Below are positions 37,527-47,553 of a stretch of DNA of 64,000 bases, in pieces (within the stretch, counting starts at the first letter, position 1; each line of letters opens with the position of its first letter). A program made the translations under genes and the position numbers. The DNA is from Amaricoccus macauensis (GTDB lineage: Bacteria > Pseudomonadota > Alphaproteobacteria > Rhodobacterales > Rhodobacteraceae). The notes under the pieces were generated by a model. It had not been told where the DNA came from and ran no database searches. It was given only the letters and a program-made list of their open reading frames with translations. Location of the stretch: the NCBI RefSeq assembly GCF_014201905.1, contig NZ_JACHFM010000003.1, forward strand, positions 558,001-622,000, in the 5' to 3' direction.

Positions 37527-40500
37527 ATGACCGCCTTCTTCGACGAGCCGATCCTGAACTCGCCATACGTCGAGCCGCGCAAACACTGAGAGCTCGACAA
37601 GGACGGCCTTCCGACCGACAAAATCGTCCCGAGCCGGCGCTTGTCGGATCTGCTGACACCGATCCCGAAGGTGAAGAAACAGACGGGGAAGGGACAGCAG
37701 ACAAGCTTCGTGCTCGACACCGGACATGGCTTCTCGACCGAGGAGCAGGAGTACAATCCGACCCCGACCATCAATTTTCTCCGCGAGGAGGTCGCCCGAT
37801 GGCGGGCTGAGCCCGAACCGGGCAAATGGCGGGTGACGCCCGTCACTGCCTCGCTGCTTCAGCACTGGCGGGCGCTCCAAGGCGACACAACCCAGGCGAT
37901 CCGCCCGTTCTTCTGCCAGGTCGAGGCAGTCGAAACCGCGATCTGGCTGCACGAGGTCGCCCCGAAGCTCGCCGCCGGGCGCCGCTTCCTCGACTGGCTT
38001 CGTGACGCCAATGCCGGCGCCAATCCGGATCTCTTTTGCGTGGCGTTGAAGCTTACCACCGGCGCGGGCAAGACCACCGTCATGGCGATGCTGATCGCCT
38101 GGCAGGCGATCAACGCCACCCGTAGCCCGAACTCGAAGTCCTTCTCCCGCGCCTTCCTCGTGATCACCCCCGGCATCACCATTCGCGACCGCCTGCGCGT
38201 GCTGATGCCGAACGACCCTGCCTACTACCGCGATCGAGGCCTCGTTCCCTCCGACATGCTGGCCGACCTCGGCCGCGCCAAGGTCGTGATCACCAACTAC
38301 CACGCCTTCCGGCTACGCGAGACGATCCAGCTCACCACCGGCACCCGCGCGGCGCTCAGGGGCCACGGGCCGGACATCGCCACGAAGGAGTCCGAGGGCG
38401 AGATGCTCCGCCGCGCAATGGCGGACCTGATGGGGATGAAGAACATCGTCGTCCTCAACGACGAGGCGCACCACTGCTACCGCGAGCGACCGATGGCGGA
38501 AACGGAGAGACTCACCGGCGAGGAGCGAAAGGAGGCTGAGGAGAACAAGGAGGCCGCGCGTCTCTGGATTTCCGGGATCGAGGCGGTGAAGAAGCACCTC
38601 GGGCTCGGTGCCGTCTACGATCTCTCGGCGACCCCCTTCTTCCTCTCCGGGTCCGGCTGGCCCGAGGGAATGCTGTTTCCGTGGGTGGTCAGCGACTTCT
38701 CCCTGATGGATGCGATCGAGTGTGGCATCGTCAAGCTGCCCCGCGTCCCCGTCGCCGACAACCTGCCGGGCCAGCCCGCGCCGCTTTACCGCAACCTCTG
38801 GCCGACGATCCGCCAGAAGATGCCGAAGAAGAACCGTGCGAGAAGAAGCTCGACCCGCAGAAGCTGCCGACGGAACTGAAAACTGCTCTCGACGCACTCT
38901 ATGGCCACTACACCAAAACGTTCGACGAGTGGCAGAAGGCGGGAGTGGAAACCCCGCCGGTCTTCATCGTCGTCTGCAACAACACCACGAACTCCGAATT
39001 AGTCGCCGACTACATCGCCGGCTATGAACGTGAGATCGCGGAGGGCGAGCTCGAGTTCCGCCAGGGCGCACTCGAACTCTTCCGAAACTTCACCGACGAG
39101 GGCGACCGCGTGCACCGTCCGCGCACACTGCTGATCGACAGCCAGCAGATCGACAGCGGCGAGGCGATCCCGCCTGCGTTCCTTGACGTCTACAAGGACG
39201 AGATCGAGACCTTCCGCCGTGAGAAAGCCCACCGGGAGGGCGCCGAAGCTGCGAAGACCATCACGTCCGAGGAAGTTCTCCGCGAGGTCATGAACACCAT
39301 CGGGCGCCGCGGCCGCCTCGGCGAGCAGATCCGTTGCGTCGTCTCCGTCTCGATGCTGACCGAGGGCTGGGACGCAAACACTGTCACGCACATCCTCGGT
39401 CTGCGGGCCTTCGGCACCCGGCTCATCTCCGAGCAGGTGATCGGTCGGGCGCTTCGCCGCCTCTCCTATGACGCTGACCCGGAGACCGGCCTTTTCCACG
39501 TCGAGTACGCCGACATCATGGGGATCGACGGTCTCAACTTCGCCGCCCAGGCTGTCCAGACAGAGCCAAAACCACCCCGCGAGACGATCCACGTACATGC
39601 CGTCCCCGGCCGCGAGCCGCTGGAGATCACCTTTCCCCGCATCGAGGGCTATCGCCTCGAGCTTCCGGACGAACGTCTCGTCGCCGACTTCTCCGCGCTG
39701 GAGCCTTACATCCTCGACCCGGCGAAGGTCGGTGCGACCAAGGTCGAGATGGCCGGGATCATCGGGCAGACCGAGACCCTGACGCTCGCACACCTCGATA
39801 CCGTGCGACGCTCCACCCTCGTCTTCCGCCTCGCCACACACCTGCTCAACCACACGCTGCGGGACGCGAACGCGCGTCCGAAGCTTCACCTCTTCCCGCA
39901 GGCGCAGGCGATCGTCAGTCAGTGGCTCGACTCCGGCCTGCTCGTCTGCAAGGACGGCACTTTCCCCGCCCAGCTTTCCTATCGCCAACTCGCAGACGAG
40001 GTCTGCGAGCTACTGGTGGGCGCCATCAACGTCGCCAGCGCCAGCGCAGGGGTCGTGCGCGCCATGCTCGACCCGTTCGACCCGGAGGGCACGACCGCGG
40101 CGGTGAATTTCACGACCACGAAGACCGACAGGTGGCAGCCGCGCTCCGACCGCAGCCAGATCAACTGGATCGTTCTTGACTCAGACTGGGAGGCACAGCT
40201 CGCCCAAGCGATCGAGAACCATCCACGGGTCGCCGCTTACGCCAAGAACCACAATCTCGGCCTCGAAATCCCCTACATCCGCGACGGCGAGCCACACCGC
40301 TACCGGCCGGACTATCTTGTCCGGCTGTCCGACGGCACCACGCTCGTCCTCGAAGTCAAAGGCGCCCGCGACCACGACGATGCGCTGAAGGCCGCTGCCA
40401 CCCGCGACAAATGGATTCCTGCCGTCAACCGCCTGTCGCGCTTCGGCCGCTGGGCCTACGCCGAGATGCGTGACCCCTTCACTATGGCGGAGGAACTCGA

Positions 40501-40540
40501 ATCTCTCGTCGCCCGTACCATTGACGGAGTCCCGGCATGA
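37527..40540 (+). pseudogene. Type III-like restriction subunit (BPTD_3080 family), broken
   Basis: The gene would encode a helicase-nuclease of about 1000 residues. From ATG 37527 it reads MTAFFDEPILNSPYVEPRKH and then TGA at 37587, where the family has tryptophan. The frame then continues ELDKDGLPTDK. The helicase half has LTTGAGKTT and LNDEAHHCY, then SATPFFLSGSGW. Near 38838 a frameshift joins it to a second frame with SMLTEGWDANTVTHI and RALRRLSYD. That frame ends in a PD-(D/E)xK-type site, YRPDYLVRL...LVLEVKG. With a nonsense codon and a frameshift it is probably inactive unless reads show otherwise. Confidence 0.82.
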
Positions 40541-40680
40541 CCGGCATCGGCTTCGTCCGGACCTTACCCCGCAGTCAGCTCGACGAGATCACCCGGCTCG
40601 AAATCATCGACCGGATGCTGACGACTGTCACCGCCTGCCGCGCCGCATTCGCTCTGATTGCCGGAGGAGAAGCCCAATGA
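40537..40680 (+). CDS. Small coupled frame between the R and M genes
   Basis: This 47-residue frame (MTGIGFVRTLPRSQLDEITR...) overlaps the stop of the restriction gene (ATGA) and its own stop overlaps the start of the methyltransferase gene (ATGA). The middle LDEITRLEIIDRMLTTVTACRAAF looks like one amphipathic helix. The double coupling suggests a real gene that balances or assists the two subunits, but no family is recognised. Confidence 0.55.
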   Translation: MTGIGFVRTLPRSQLDEITRLEIIDRMLTTVTACRAAFALIAGGEAQ

Positions 40681-43573
40681 CCGAGAACGCCCCCGCCGGC
40701 ACCCGGGTAGAGTCCATCACCCACGATGACCGCCGCGCCAACATCCCGTCGGCCGAGCTCGAATCCGTCCTGGCGGACGTGGACCGCGCACCGATCCGCA
40801 CTGCCTGGGAACGCCGCGACCCTGACCTCGACCCGCAGCTCGTGTGGCGCGGCAAGGATCTCGCCGACTGGTCCGACCTGATCGTCCAGGCCCCGCCGAT
40901 CTACCTTCAGGAGCAGATCCACCCCAAGGCCCTCATCGAGAACCTCCGCGCCTCTCTCCGCGAGGGCAGAGTGGGCGGCCCCGACCTCTTCGAACACTTC
41001 GGCCTGACCGACGACGACCGTGAGGCCGAGGTTGAGTTCTACCGCCACTCCCGCAAGTGGTCGAACCGGATGATCCTCGGAGACAGCCTCGCCGTCATGG
41101 CCTCCCTCGCCGAGCGCGAGGGTCTGCGCGGCCAGGTGCAGGCGATCTACATCGACCCGCCCTACGGCATCCGCTTCAACTCGAACTTTCAGTGGTCGAC
41201 CACCTCGCGCGACGTCAAGGACGGCAACCTCGGCCACCTGACCCGCGAGCCCGAGCAGGTGAAGGCCTTCCGCGACACCTGGCGCGACGGCATCCACTCC
41301 TACCTCACCTACCTCCGCGACCGCCTGACCATCGCCCGCGAGCTCCTGACCGAGTCGGGCTCCTGCTTCGTCCAGATCGGCGACGAGAACGTCCACCGGG
41401 TGCGGGCGGTGATGGACGAGGTGTTCGGGGAGGAGAATTTTGTTAGCGAGATCATCTTCGCGAAAACTTCAAGTGCGACTACAAACGCGCTACCAACAAC
41501 ATCGGACTTCATCCTTTGGTACGCACGCAATCGGGAGGCTGTGAAGTATCGGAACCAAGCCGCCCCTAAACGTCTCGATGGTGAGGGTGGCGGGGAATAT
41601 AGGAGCGTTCTTTTTGCGGACGGCGCCACACGACGGTTGAGCGACGAGGAGATCGCGGGCTCCGTTTCGCTTCCAAACGAGGGTCGAGTGTTTCGCCTCG
41701 ATACTGTCACCAGCCAATCTCCGGGAACGAAGTACGACGTCCCACTTTCCGGCTTTAGGTTTTACCCGTCAGGTTACTGGAAAACGGATAGCGAGAGAAT
41801 GGGGCGCCTAATCCGGGCGGGGCGGATGGTCCCACGCGCCAACTCCTTGGGCTATCTTCGGTTCTTCGACGACTACGCCGTAGTCGGCTTCTCGAACGTA
41901 TGGAGCGACACGCAGATTGCCGGCCGACCGGGGGATAAGATCTATGTGGTGCAGACACTTCCCAAGGTCATCACCCGCTGCCTCCTCATGACCACCGACC
42001 CCGGCGACCTCGTGCTCGACCCGACCTGCGGTTCCGGCACCACCGCCTTCGTCGCCGAGCAGTGGGGCCGGCGCTGGATCACCATCGACACCTCCCGCGT
42101 GGCGCTGGTGCTGGCCCGCGCCCGGATCATGGGCGCGAAATTCCCCTTCTACCTCCTCGCCGACAGCCCCGAGGGCCGGGCGAAGGAAGCCCAGATCACC
42201 CGCACGCCCCCGCCCGACACGCCGACGCACAACGACATCCGCCAGGGCTTCGTCTACGAGCGCGTCCCTCACATCACCCTCAAGTCGATCGCCAACAACG
42301 CCGAGATCGACGTGATCTGGGCGAAGCGGCAACCCGCCGTGCAAAGAGCCCTCATCGAGCTCAATGCTGCTCTTGAAGGACACCCGGTCGAATTCCTCTT
42401 GACCACAGGAGCTCGCGCCGGACGCAAGATCGACTTCACGATGCACTTCTCGGAGACGTTGCCTTCGGGCGAGAAAGTCCCGGCCAACGACCTCCTTGAA
42501 TGGGAGGTTCCACGAACAGAGCCCGACGACTGGCCCGTCCTCGCGAAGGTCGCCGTTCGAGAGTTCTGGGAGGCCCGCATCGCCCGCCAGAAGGAGATCG
42601 ACGCCTCGATCGCCGCCCGCGCCGAGTTCGAATACCTCTACAACAAGCCCTACGAGGACCGCAAACGCATCCGCGTCGCCGGCCCCTTCACCGTCGAGAG
42701 CCTGTCGCCCCACCGCGCCGCCGCCGTCGGCGCCAACGGCGAGCTGATCGACGAGCTCGACGCCTCCCGCAGCCTGCACTCCCGCGAGGCCGAGGCCGAG
42801 GCCGAGTCCTACGTCGAGGCCATCCTCGAGAACCTCCGCCGCGCCGGCGTCCACCAGAAGGACAAGGGCGACCGCATCGCCTTCACCGCGCTGAAGCCCT
42901 GGCCGGGCGAACTCGTCTGCGCCGAAGGCCGCTACCCCGAGGGCGACCCCGACGCGCCGGTCGAACGCCGCGCCGCGATCTTCATCGGCCCGGAATACGG
43001 CACCGTCCAGCGCGCCGACCTCGTCGCCGTGGCGCGCGAGGCGGCGGAAGCGGGCTTCGACGTGGTGATCGCCTGCGCCTTCAACTTCGACGCCCAGCCT
43101 CCGAGTTCCATCGTCTCGGCCGCGTCCCGGTGCTGCAGGCCCGGATGAACCCCGACCTGCACATGGCTGGCGAGCTCAAGGCGGGGGGCGGCAACCTCTT
43201 CACCATCTTCGGCGAGCCCGACGTCCTCATCCACGACGACGGCCCCAGGCTCCGAGTCGAACTCAGGGGCGTCGACATCTTCAAACCCTCCCTCGGCGAA
43301 GTCGCCTCTTCCGAGCCTGACGAGATCGCCTGCTGGTTCATCGACACCGACTACAACGAGGAGTCCTTCTTCGTCCGCCAAGCGTACTTCCCCGCCGCTG
43401 ACCTCCCCTACAAGGCGATCCGCACGACGCTGAAGGCCGAGATCGACGAGGACGCCAGGGAGAGCCTTAAGGCTACAGTCTCACGCCCGTTCCCACGACC
43501 GAAATCCGGGCGTATCGCTGTGAAGGTGATCAACCACCTGGGGGACGAGGCGATGAAGGTGTTCGGGGTTTAG
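40677..43573 (+). pseudogene. Beta-class DNA (adenine-N6/cytosine-N4) methyltransferase, frameshifted
   Basis: The gene begins MTENAPAGTRVESI at 40677, after GGAGGAGAAGCCCA. It has IYIDPPYG (motif IV) first and LDPTCGSGTTAFVAEQWGRRW (SAM-binding motif I) about 280 residues later, the order of beta-class enzymes. The part between (41440-41960) differs in composition and probably holds target recognition. Near 43095 a frameshift separates the last 160 residues: ASEFHRLGRVPVLQARMNPDLHM... in the second frame continues the family C-terminus. The catalytic half is intact, so modification may persist while the tail is altered. Confidence 0.82.
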
Positions 43574-43575
43574 GG

Positions 43576-44172
43576 ATGGCGGATCGCTCGATCATCGAAA
43601 TTATCCCCACAATGAGAGCGTCCGAACTAATTCGGCTATGGCAGAACGCTGTGAAGTACGAGGCGGAAGGGAAGGGATCAAAGCTTTACGGGAGAGCGAA
43701 GGAAACTATCGCCGCCATACGAATCGAGTGGGCGAAGCGAGGCACGCGGCCGCCGGACCCCAAAGATTATTTCGATTGGCCATCGACAGACGCGCCGGGC
43801 GGTGATGGTCGTCTTTGTGGCAAAGACTGGGAGTCTGAAGGTGTGCTGAAGTATATGGGGTATTCTGTCGGAACGACAGCGGGCTTGAATGCCCAGATAA
43901 GGCGCCGGGTTCTAACCCATGTGTTCGAGGGACCGCTACCACCAGTGTTTCGTCCTGGGTATCTCAACGAGTGGTCACATCCTTCGAGCAAGCTTAGGCT
44001 TCAAAAGTTGGCAGAGACTATCGCCGCCTTCACGCGAAATGCGAAGCGGCGAAGGGGAGACGCGCGCCTGAATGCCGCGATACGTGATTGGGAGACCGAC
44101 CTTAGATTCCTCTTCGACGAGTTCTATGTTGATAGGTTCAATTTTGAATGGCCCAGCACGTCGGTGGGCTAG
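43576..44172 (+). CDS. Unknown protein of the restriction module
   Basis: This 198-residue protein begins MADRSIIEIIPTMRASELI, 2 bases after the methyltransferase gene. It has a basic helical first half (LWQNAVKYEAEGKGSKLYGRAKETIAAIRIEWAKRG) and a later DWPSTDAP...GYSVG region. The composition is clearly lower in G+C than the flanking genes. I recognise no family. The position suggests a specificity or accessory protein, or a gene inserted by recombination. About 130 bases of non-coding sequence follow. Confidence 0.6.
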   Translation: MADRSIIEIIPTMRASELIRLWQNAVKYEAEGKGSKLYGRAKETIAAIRIEWAKRGTRPPDPKDYFDWPSTDAPGGDGRLCGKDWESEGVLKYMGYSVGTTAGLNAQIRRRVLTHVFEGPLPPVFRPGYLNEWSHPSSKLRLQKLAETIAAFTRNAKRRRGDARLNAAIRDWETDLRFLFDEFYVDRFNFEWPSTSVG

Positions 44173-44303
44173 GGTTTGTGGATGTTGACGCGCTGCATGC
44201 TCGCACCCACTCTCTGCCCGCAATAATGCATATGCTCTGTGCATGGGAAGTGCATCGGTAGTGTCTCGTTAAACTTTAGCAAAATCAGGAATATTCTCCC
44301 TCG

Positions 44304-45698
44304 ATGACCCTGCGCATCGCCGATACCTTCACCGCCGCCCTCGACCGTCTGACGGCCCCGGAAAAGGCCGCGGCGAAGCAGGGCCGCCTTCGATCTTCAG
44401 GTCGATCCCAGCGCCCCCGGCCTCCAGCTGCACCGGGTCGACCGCTCGCGCGACAAGGAGTTCTGGACCGCCCGCGTCACTCGCGACCTCCGTATCGTGC
44501 TGCACAAGCGGGGAGGGTATACGCTGCTCACCTGGGTCGGCCACCACGACGCCGCCTACGCCTGGGCCGAGCGCCGTCGCCTGGAGACCCATCCGACGAC
44601 CGGGGCGGCGCAGCTCGTGGAAGTCCGTGAAAGGGTCGAGGAAATCGCGATCCCCGTGGCCGTCCCGGCCTCGAAGCCTGCTCTCTTCTCCCGTACGCCC
44701 GAGGCGACACTGCTCCTCTGCGGCGTCCCCGCCGACTGGCCCTCCGACGTCCGCGCCGCCACCGAGGACACGCTTCTCGATCTCGACGGCTACCTCCCCG
44801 ACGAGGCGCGTCGCACCCGCGTGAGCGCAGACCGCCGCGACGCCCTCTGGACGATCTTCGCCAGAACCCGCGATGGGCTCGCCGCCCGGGGCCTCCAGAC
44901 CTGCGCTGAGGCGCTGCACGACACTGCAGCCGCCCTCGCGGCCGAGGCGAATAGGCCCTTCGATCACATCCTCGTCGACGAGGCACAGGACCTCACCCTC
45001 GCCGAGCTTCGCTTCCTGAAATCCGCCGTGTCCCGCGAAATCAACGGCTTGTTCTTCGCGGGCGACATTGGCCAACGCGTCTTCCGCCCGGCCTTCGCCT
45101 GGTCCGCCGAAGGCGTCGAGATCCGCGGCCGCTCCCGCTCGCTCAAGGTGAACTACCGCACCTCGCGCCAGATCCGCCGACGAGCCGACCTGCTCCTTCC
45201 GCCGCGCCTCGTCGAGCTTGAGGGTACCGAGGAGGACCGCACCGGGGTCCAGTCGGTCTTCGACGGTCCGGCGCCGGAGATTCGCGCGTTCCCGAGCGAA
45301 GCGGCCGGGACCGCCTTCGTCGCCGACTGGATCACCCGCGCCGTCGCCGACGGCATCCGCCCGGAGAGATCGCGGTCCTCGTCCGCTCTCCCGCCGAGTT
45401 CCCCCGCGCCGAACCCGCGATCGCCGCAGCCGGCCTCGAAACAGGGAAAATATTCCTCACCACCATGCACGCCGCCAAAGGCCTCGAATTCCGTGCCACA
45501 GCCACCATCTGTTGCGACAGGGAAATCCTTCCCGCGGCCCGAAGCCTCATGGAGGCAGCCGACGAGACCGCGCTGGCGGAAGCTTTCGCCGTCGAACGAC
45601 ACCTATTGTATGTCGCCACGACACGAGCGCGCGAACGGTTGCTCGTGTCGGGAAAGTCGCCGATATCGGACTTCCTTCAGGACTTGGTAGAGATCTGA
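44304..45698 (+). pseudogene. UvrD-like helicase with RelE/ParE-like N-terminus, decayed
   Basis: The first part, which needs a frame change near 44382, reads FDLQVDPSAPGLQLHRVDRS...LRIVLHKRGGYTLLTWVGHHDAAYAWAERR, like a RelE/ParE fold. The second part has HILVDEAQDLTLAELRFLK and LKVNYRTSRQIRRRADLL. After another frame change near 45367 it ends TTMHAAKGLEFRATATI...LLYVATTRARERLLV. The region that should hold Walker A is missing between LPDEARR and TRVSADRRD (about 44810), so ATP binding is lost. The gene is therefore a remnant, whatever the origin of the two frameshifts. Confidence 0.75.
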
Positions 45699-45798
45699 TT
45701 GTGCGATCTGCCCTCCAAGGGGAGCGCACCGAAGGCTGTTTGGAAATCGACGTATACCCTGCACGCCCAGCGTCGATATCACCCTGTCTCACTGCGAT

Positions 45799-45898
45799 GC
45801 ATTCAAGCGCAAAAGATACGGCGGGCTGGTTGGCGGGTAAGGGTCTAGGAACGCGAATTATCTGTTAACAATCAATGTGTAATGGCGGAGAGACAGGG
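45799..45898 (+). repeat. Right direct repeat of the island
   Basis: The segment starts GCATTCAAGCGCAAA and ends TAATGGCGGAGAGACAGGG, running into the 3' end of tRNA-Ser. It is the counterpart of 21512-21605, which has the same first 15 bases and a tail matching at 15 of 18 positions. The repeat covers the CCA end of the tRNA, which fits an attachment site in a tRNA gene. Confidence 0.5.
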
Positions 45899-45972
45899 AT
45901 TCGAACCCTGGGTGGGGTCACCCCCACAACGGTTTTCGAGACCGCCCCGTTCGACCGCTCCGGCATCTCTCC
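45883..45972 (-). tRNA. tRNA-Ser (anticodon CGA)
   Basis: The reverse strand gives GGAGAGA at the 5' end, a long variable arm (GTTGTGGGGGTGACCCCACCC) typical of tRNA-Ser, and anticodon CGA in CTCGAAA. The T arm is GGGTTCGAATCCC and the encoded CCA is at 45883-45885. Its 3' end abuts the accessory region, which therefore lies where tRNA-targeting elements insert. Confidence 0.95.
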
Positions 45973-46148
45973 ACTGGCGCGTAGCCATATGCAAGCGGCG
46001 GGGCCGGCGCAAGAGGAGATGCGTCCTCGGATGTGACGGATTTGAGTTGCGCCTGCGACAGTTGCAACAAATGGGACGCGGCGCTGGCAAGCGGCTGAAA
46101 CGCGGGGCCCCTACGCGTCGTCGACCGACGCAGCGGGAGGGATGGGGA

Positions 46149-47063
46149 ATGGCAGGGCTTGGATCTCTCGTGGCTCGGCGGCGCGCGGCGGCGGTCGCGG
46201 CGTCGGCGGCCGGGCGCCCGGTGTCCGAGCCAGTGTCCCGGCCAATGCCCGAGCTGGTGCCCGGGCCTGAGCGGTCCGTGGTCGTCGCCGTGCACGATTC
46301 CGCCAGCGATGGCGGCCAGTGGCGCGGGCTTGCGGGCCATCTCGCACCGCACTTCGACCTCAATGCGCCCGATCTGCCAGGGTACGGTCATGTCGCGTGC
46401 CGTGGCGCTGCGGCGGGGCCGCGCGGCGTGCCGGCCGATGCGCGGACGCTCCTCGGGCTCATCCGTCGGATCGGGCAACCGGTCCATCTGGTCGGGCACG
46501 GCTACGGCGCGGCGGTGGTGCTTCGGGCGGCGCTGGAGCGGCCGGGCGTGGTGCTGAGCCTCACGCTCGTCAGCCCCGCAGCCTACCACCTGCTGCGCGG
46601 CGAGGGGCCGGCGGAACGTCGGCTCTTCGGGGGTGTCATGGACGTCGTCGCGTCGATGGCGGTGGCAGCGGCGGGCGGGGATCGCACCGGCGCTGTCGCA
46701 CGCTTCGTCGATCTCTGGCAGGGCCCGGGCGCCTGGGCGCGGAGCCGGGCAGGGGGGCGGACGCGCCTGGTCGGCGAACTCGACCGGGTGCTCGACGATC
46801 TCGCGTCGCTCGCGTCCGAACGGGGCCGCCTCACGGAGCTTGCCGGCATCGGCTGTCCGGCGCTGGCGATCGTCGGGCTCGAGGCGCCGGCCGCCACGGT
46901 CCGGGTGGCGGAGCTCGTGGCCGAGGCGCTTCCCTCGGGCGTGCTGCGCCGTTTGCCGCGGGTCGGGCACATGGCGCCGCTCACCGATCCGCACCTGGTC
47001 GGTCCGATGATCGCCGCGCACCTGCTCGCAGCCGAGCGGGGGCGGCTGTCCGCTGCCGCCTGA
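46149..47063 (+). CDS. Alpha/beta-fold hydrolase
   Basis: This 304-residue protein has the nucleophile-type elbow GHGYGA (about 118-123), where a serine is expected but glycine-tyrosine is seen. The late PRVGHMAPLTDP supplies the histidine. HDSASDGGQW at about 42-51 gives the oxyanion-loop pattern. The missing serine means catalysis is uncertain; it may act by another route or be a non-hydrolytic family member. The ATG at 46149 fits the start of the fold; longer in-frame starts would run through tRNA-Ser. Function unknown. Confidence 0.7.
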   Translation: MAGLGSLVARRRAAAVAASAAGRPVSEPVSRPMPELVPGPERSVVVAVHDSASDGGQWRGLAGHLAPHFDLNAPDLPGYGHVACRGAAAGPRGVPADARTLLGLIRRIGQPVHLVGHGYGAAVVLRAALERPGVVLSLTLVSPAAYHLLRGEGPAERRLFGGVMDVVASMAVAAAGGDRTGAVARFVDLWQGPGAWARSRAGGRTRLVGELDRVLDDLASLASERGRLTELAGIGCPALAIVGLEAPAATVRVAELVAEALPSGVLRRLPRVGHMAPLTDPHLVGPMIAAHLLAAERGRLSAAA

Positions 47064-47064
47064 G

Positions 47065-47295
47065 TCAGATCAGCCGGTAGCGCACCATCTCGGCGCGCGT
47101 TGGCGTGCCGCGCAGCCGCAGCCGCGGTGCCGTTGATGCGACGGGTGCTGCGGTCTCGCAGGCCACCTCGGATTTCTGCAATCGCCGCCTGCGCCACTCG
47201 CGCTGATACTCCGCGCGGCAGGACTTGCAGTAGGCGGCATGCTCTGTCGAGGCTGGTCGCTCCCGGCACCGGCTGCAGGTCTTCAGATCACTCAC
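47065..47295 (-). CDS. Small zinc-ribbon-like protein
   Basis: This 76-residue protein has the pairs CSRC and CKSC separated by 13 residues near the N-terminus (residues 7-26), a possible zinc site. An arginine-rich helix follows (EYQREWRRRRLQ). The gene is convergent with the hydrolase gene; the two stops are 1 base apart. The function is unknown; a nucleic-acid-binding role is possible from the basic helix. Confidence 0.55.
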   Translation of the reverse strand: MSDLKTCSRCRERPASTEHAAYCKSCRAEYQREWRRRRLQKSEVACETAAPVASTAPRLRLRGTPTRAEMVRYRLI

Positions 47296-47553
47296 GTGTC
47301 ACTCCACACAAGGCTCGTCCGGGCAGGGCCGGTCATTGCGTCTCTGCACTTCGGGGGATGCGGACCTACCGCGCGGAACCGGCTTCGATTGCCGTGCCGC
47401 GGGTCGAATCACATGCTCCCCTGCGCACCATCATATATCGGCGGATTTCCGCCGCCAGTCTTGCAATGCCCGGACATTTACTTGCGAGCGCCAGACATCG
47501 AGCTTTTGTGATGGGTGGGGGGTGATTCGATTGACCAGGAGTGGGAGGTCGGT

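Larger units (their letters stand above)
21512..45898. mobile_element. Accessory island at tRNA-Ser(CGA), mosaic and partly decayed
   Basis: The region lies against the 3' end of tRNA-Ser and is bounded by imperfect direct repeats. Its contents are foreign in type: a defence-like operon, a phage lysis cassette, VirB1 and tail-fibre remnants, an AlpA regulator, an IS5-family element, a primase/DUF3987 pair and a broken restriction-modification module. Base composition varies sharply from gene to gene. No intact integrase is present, so it can no longer move by itself. It is probably the sum of several insertions and deletions. Confidence 0.65.
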
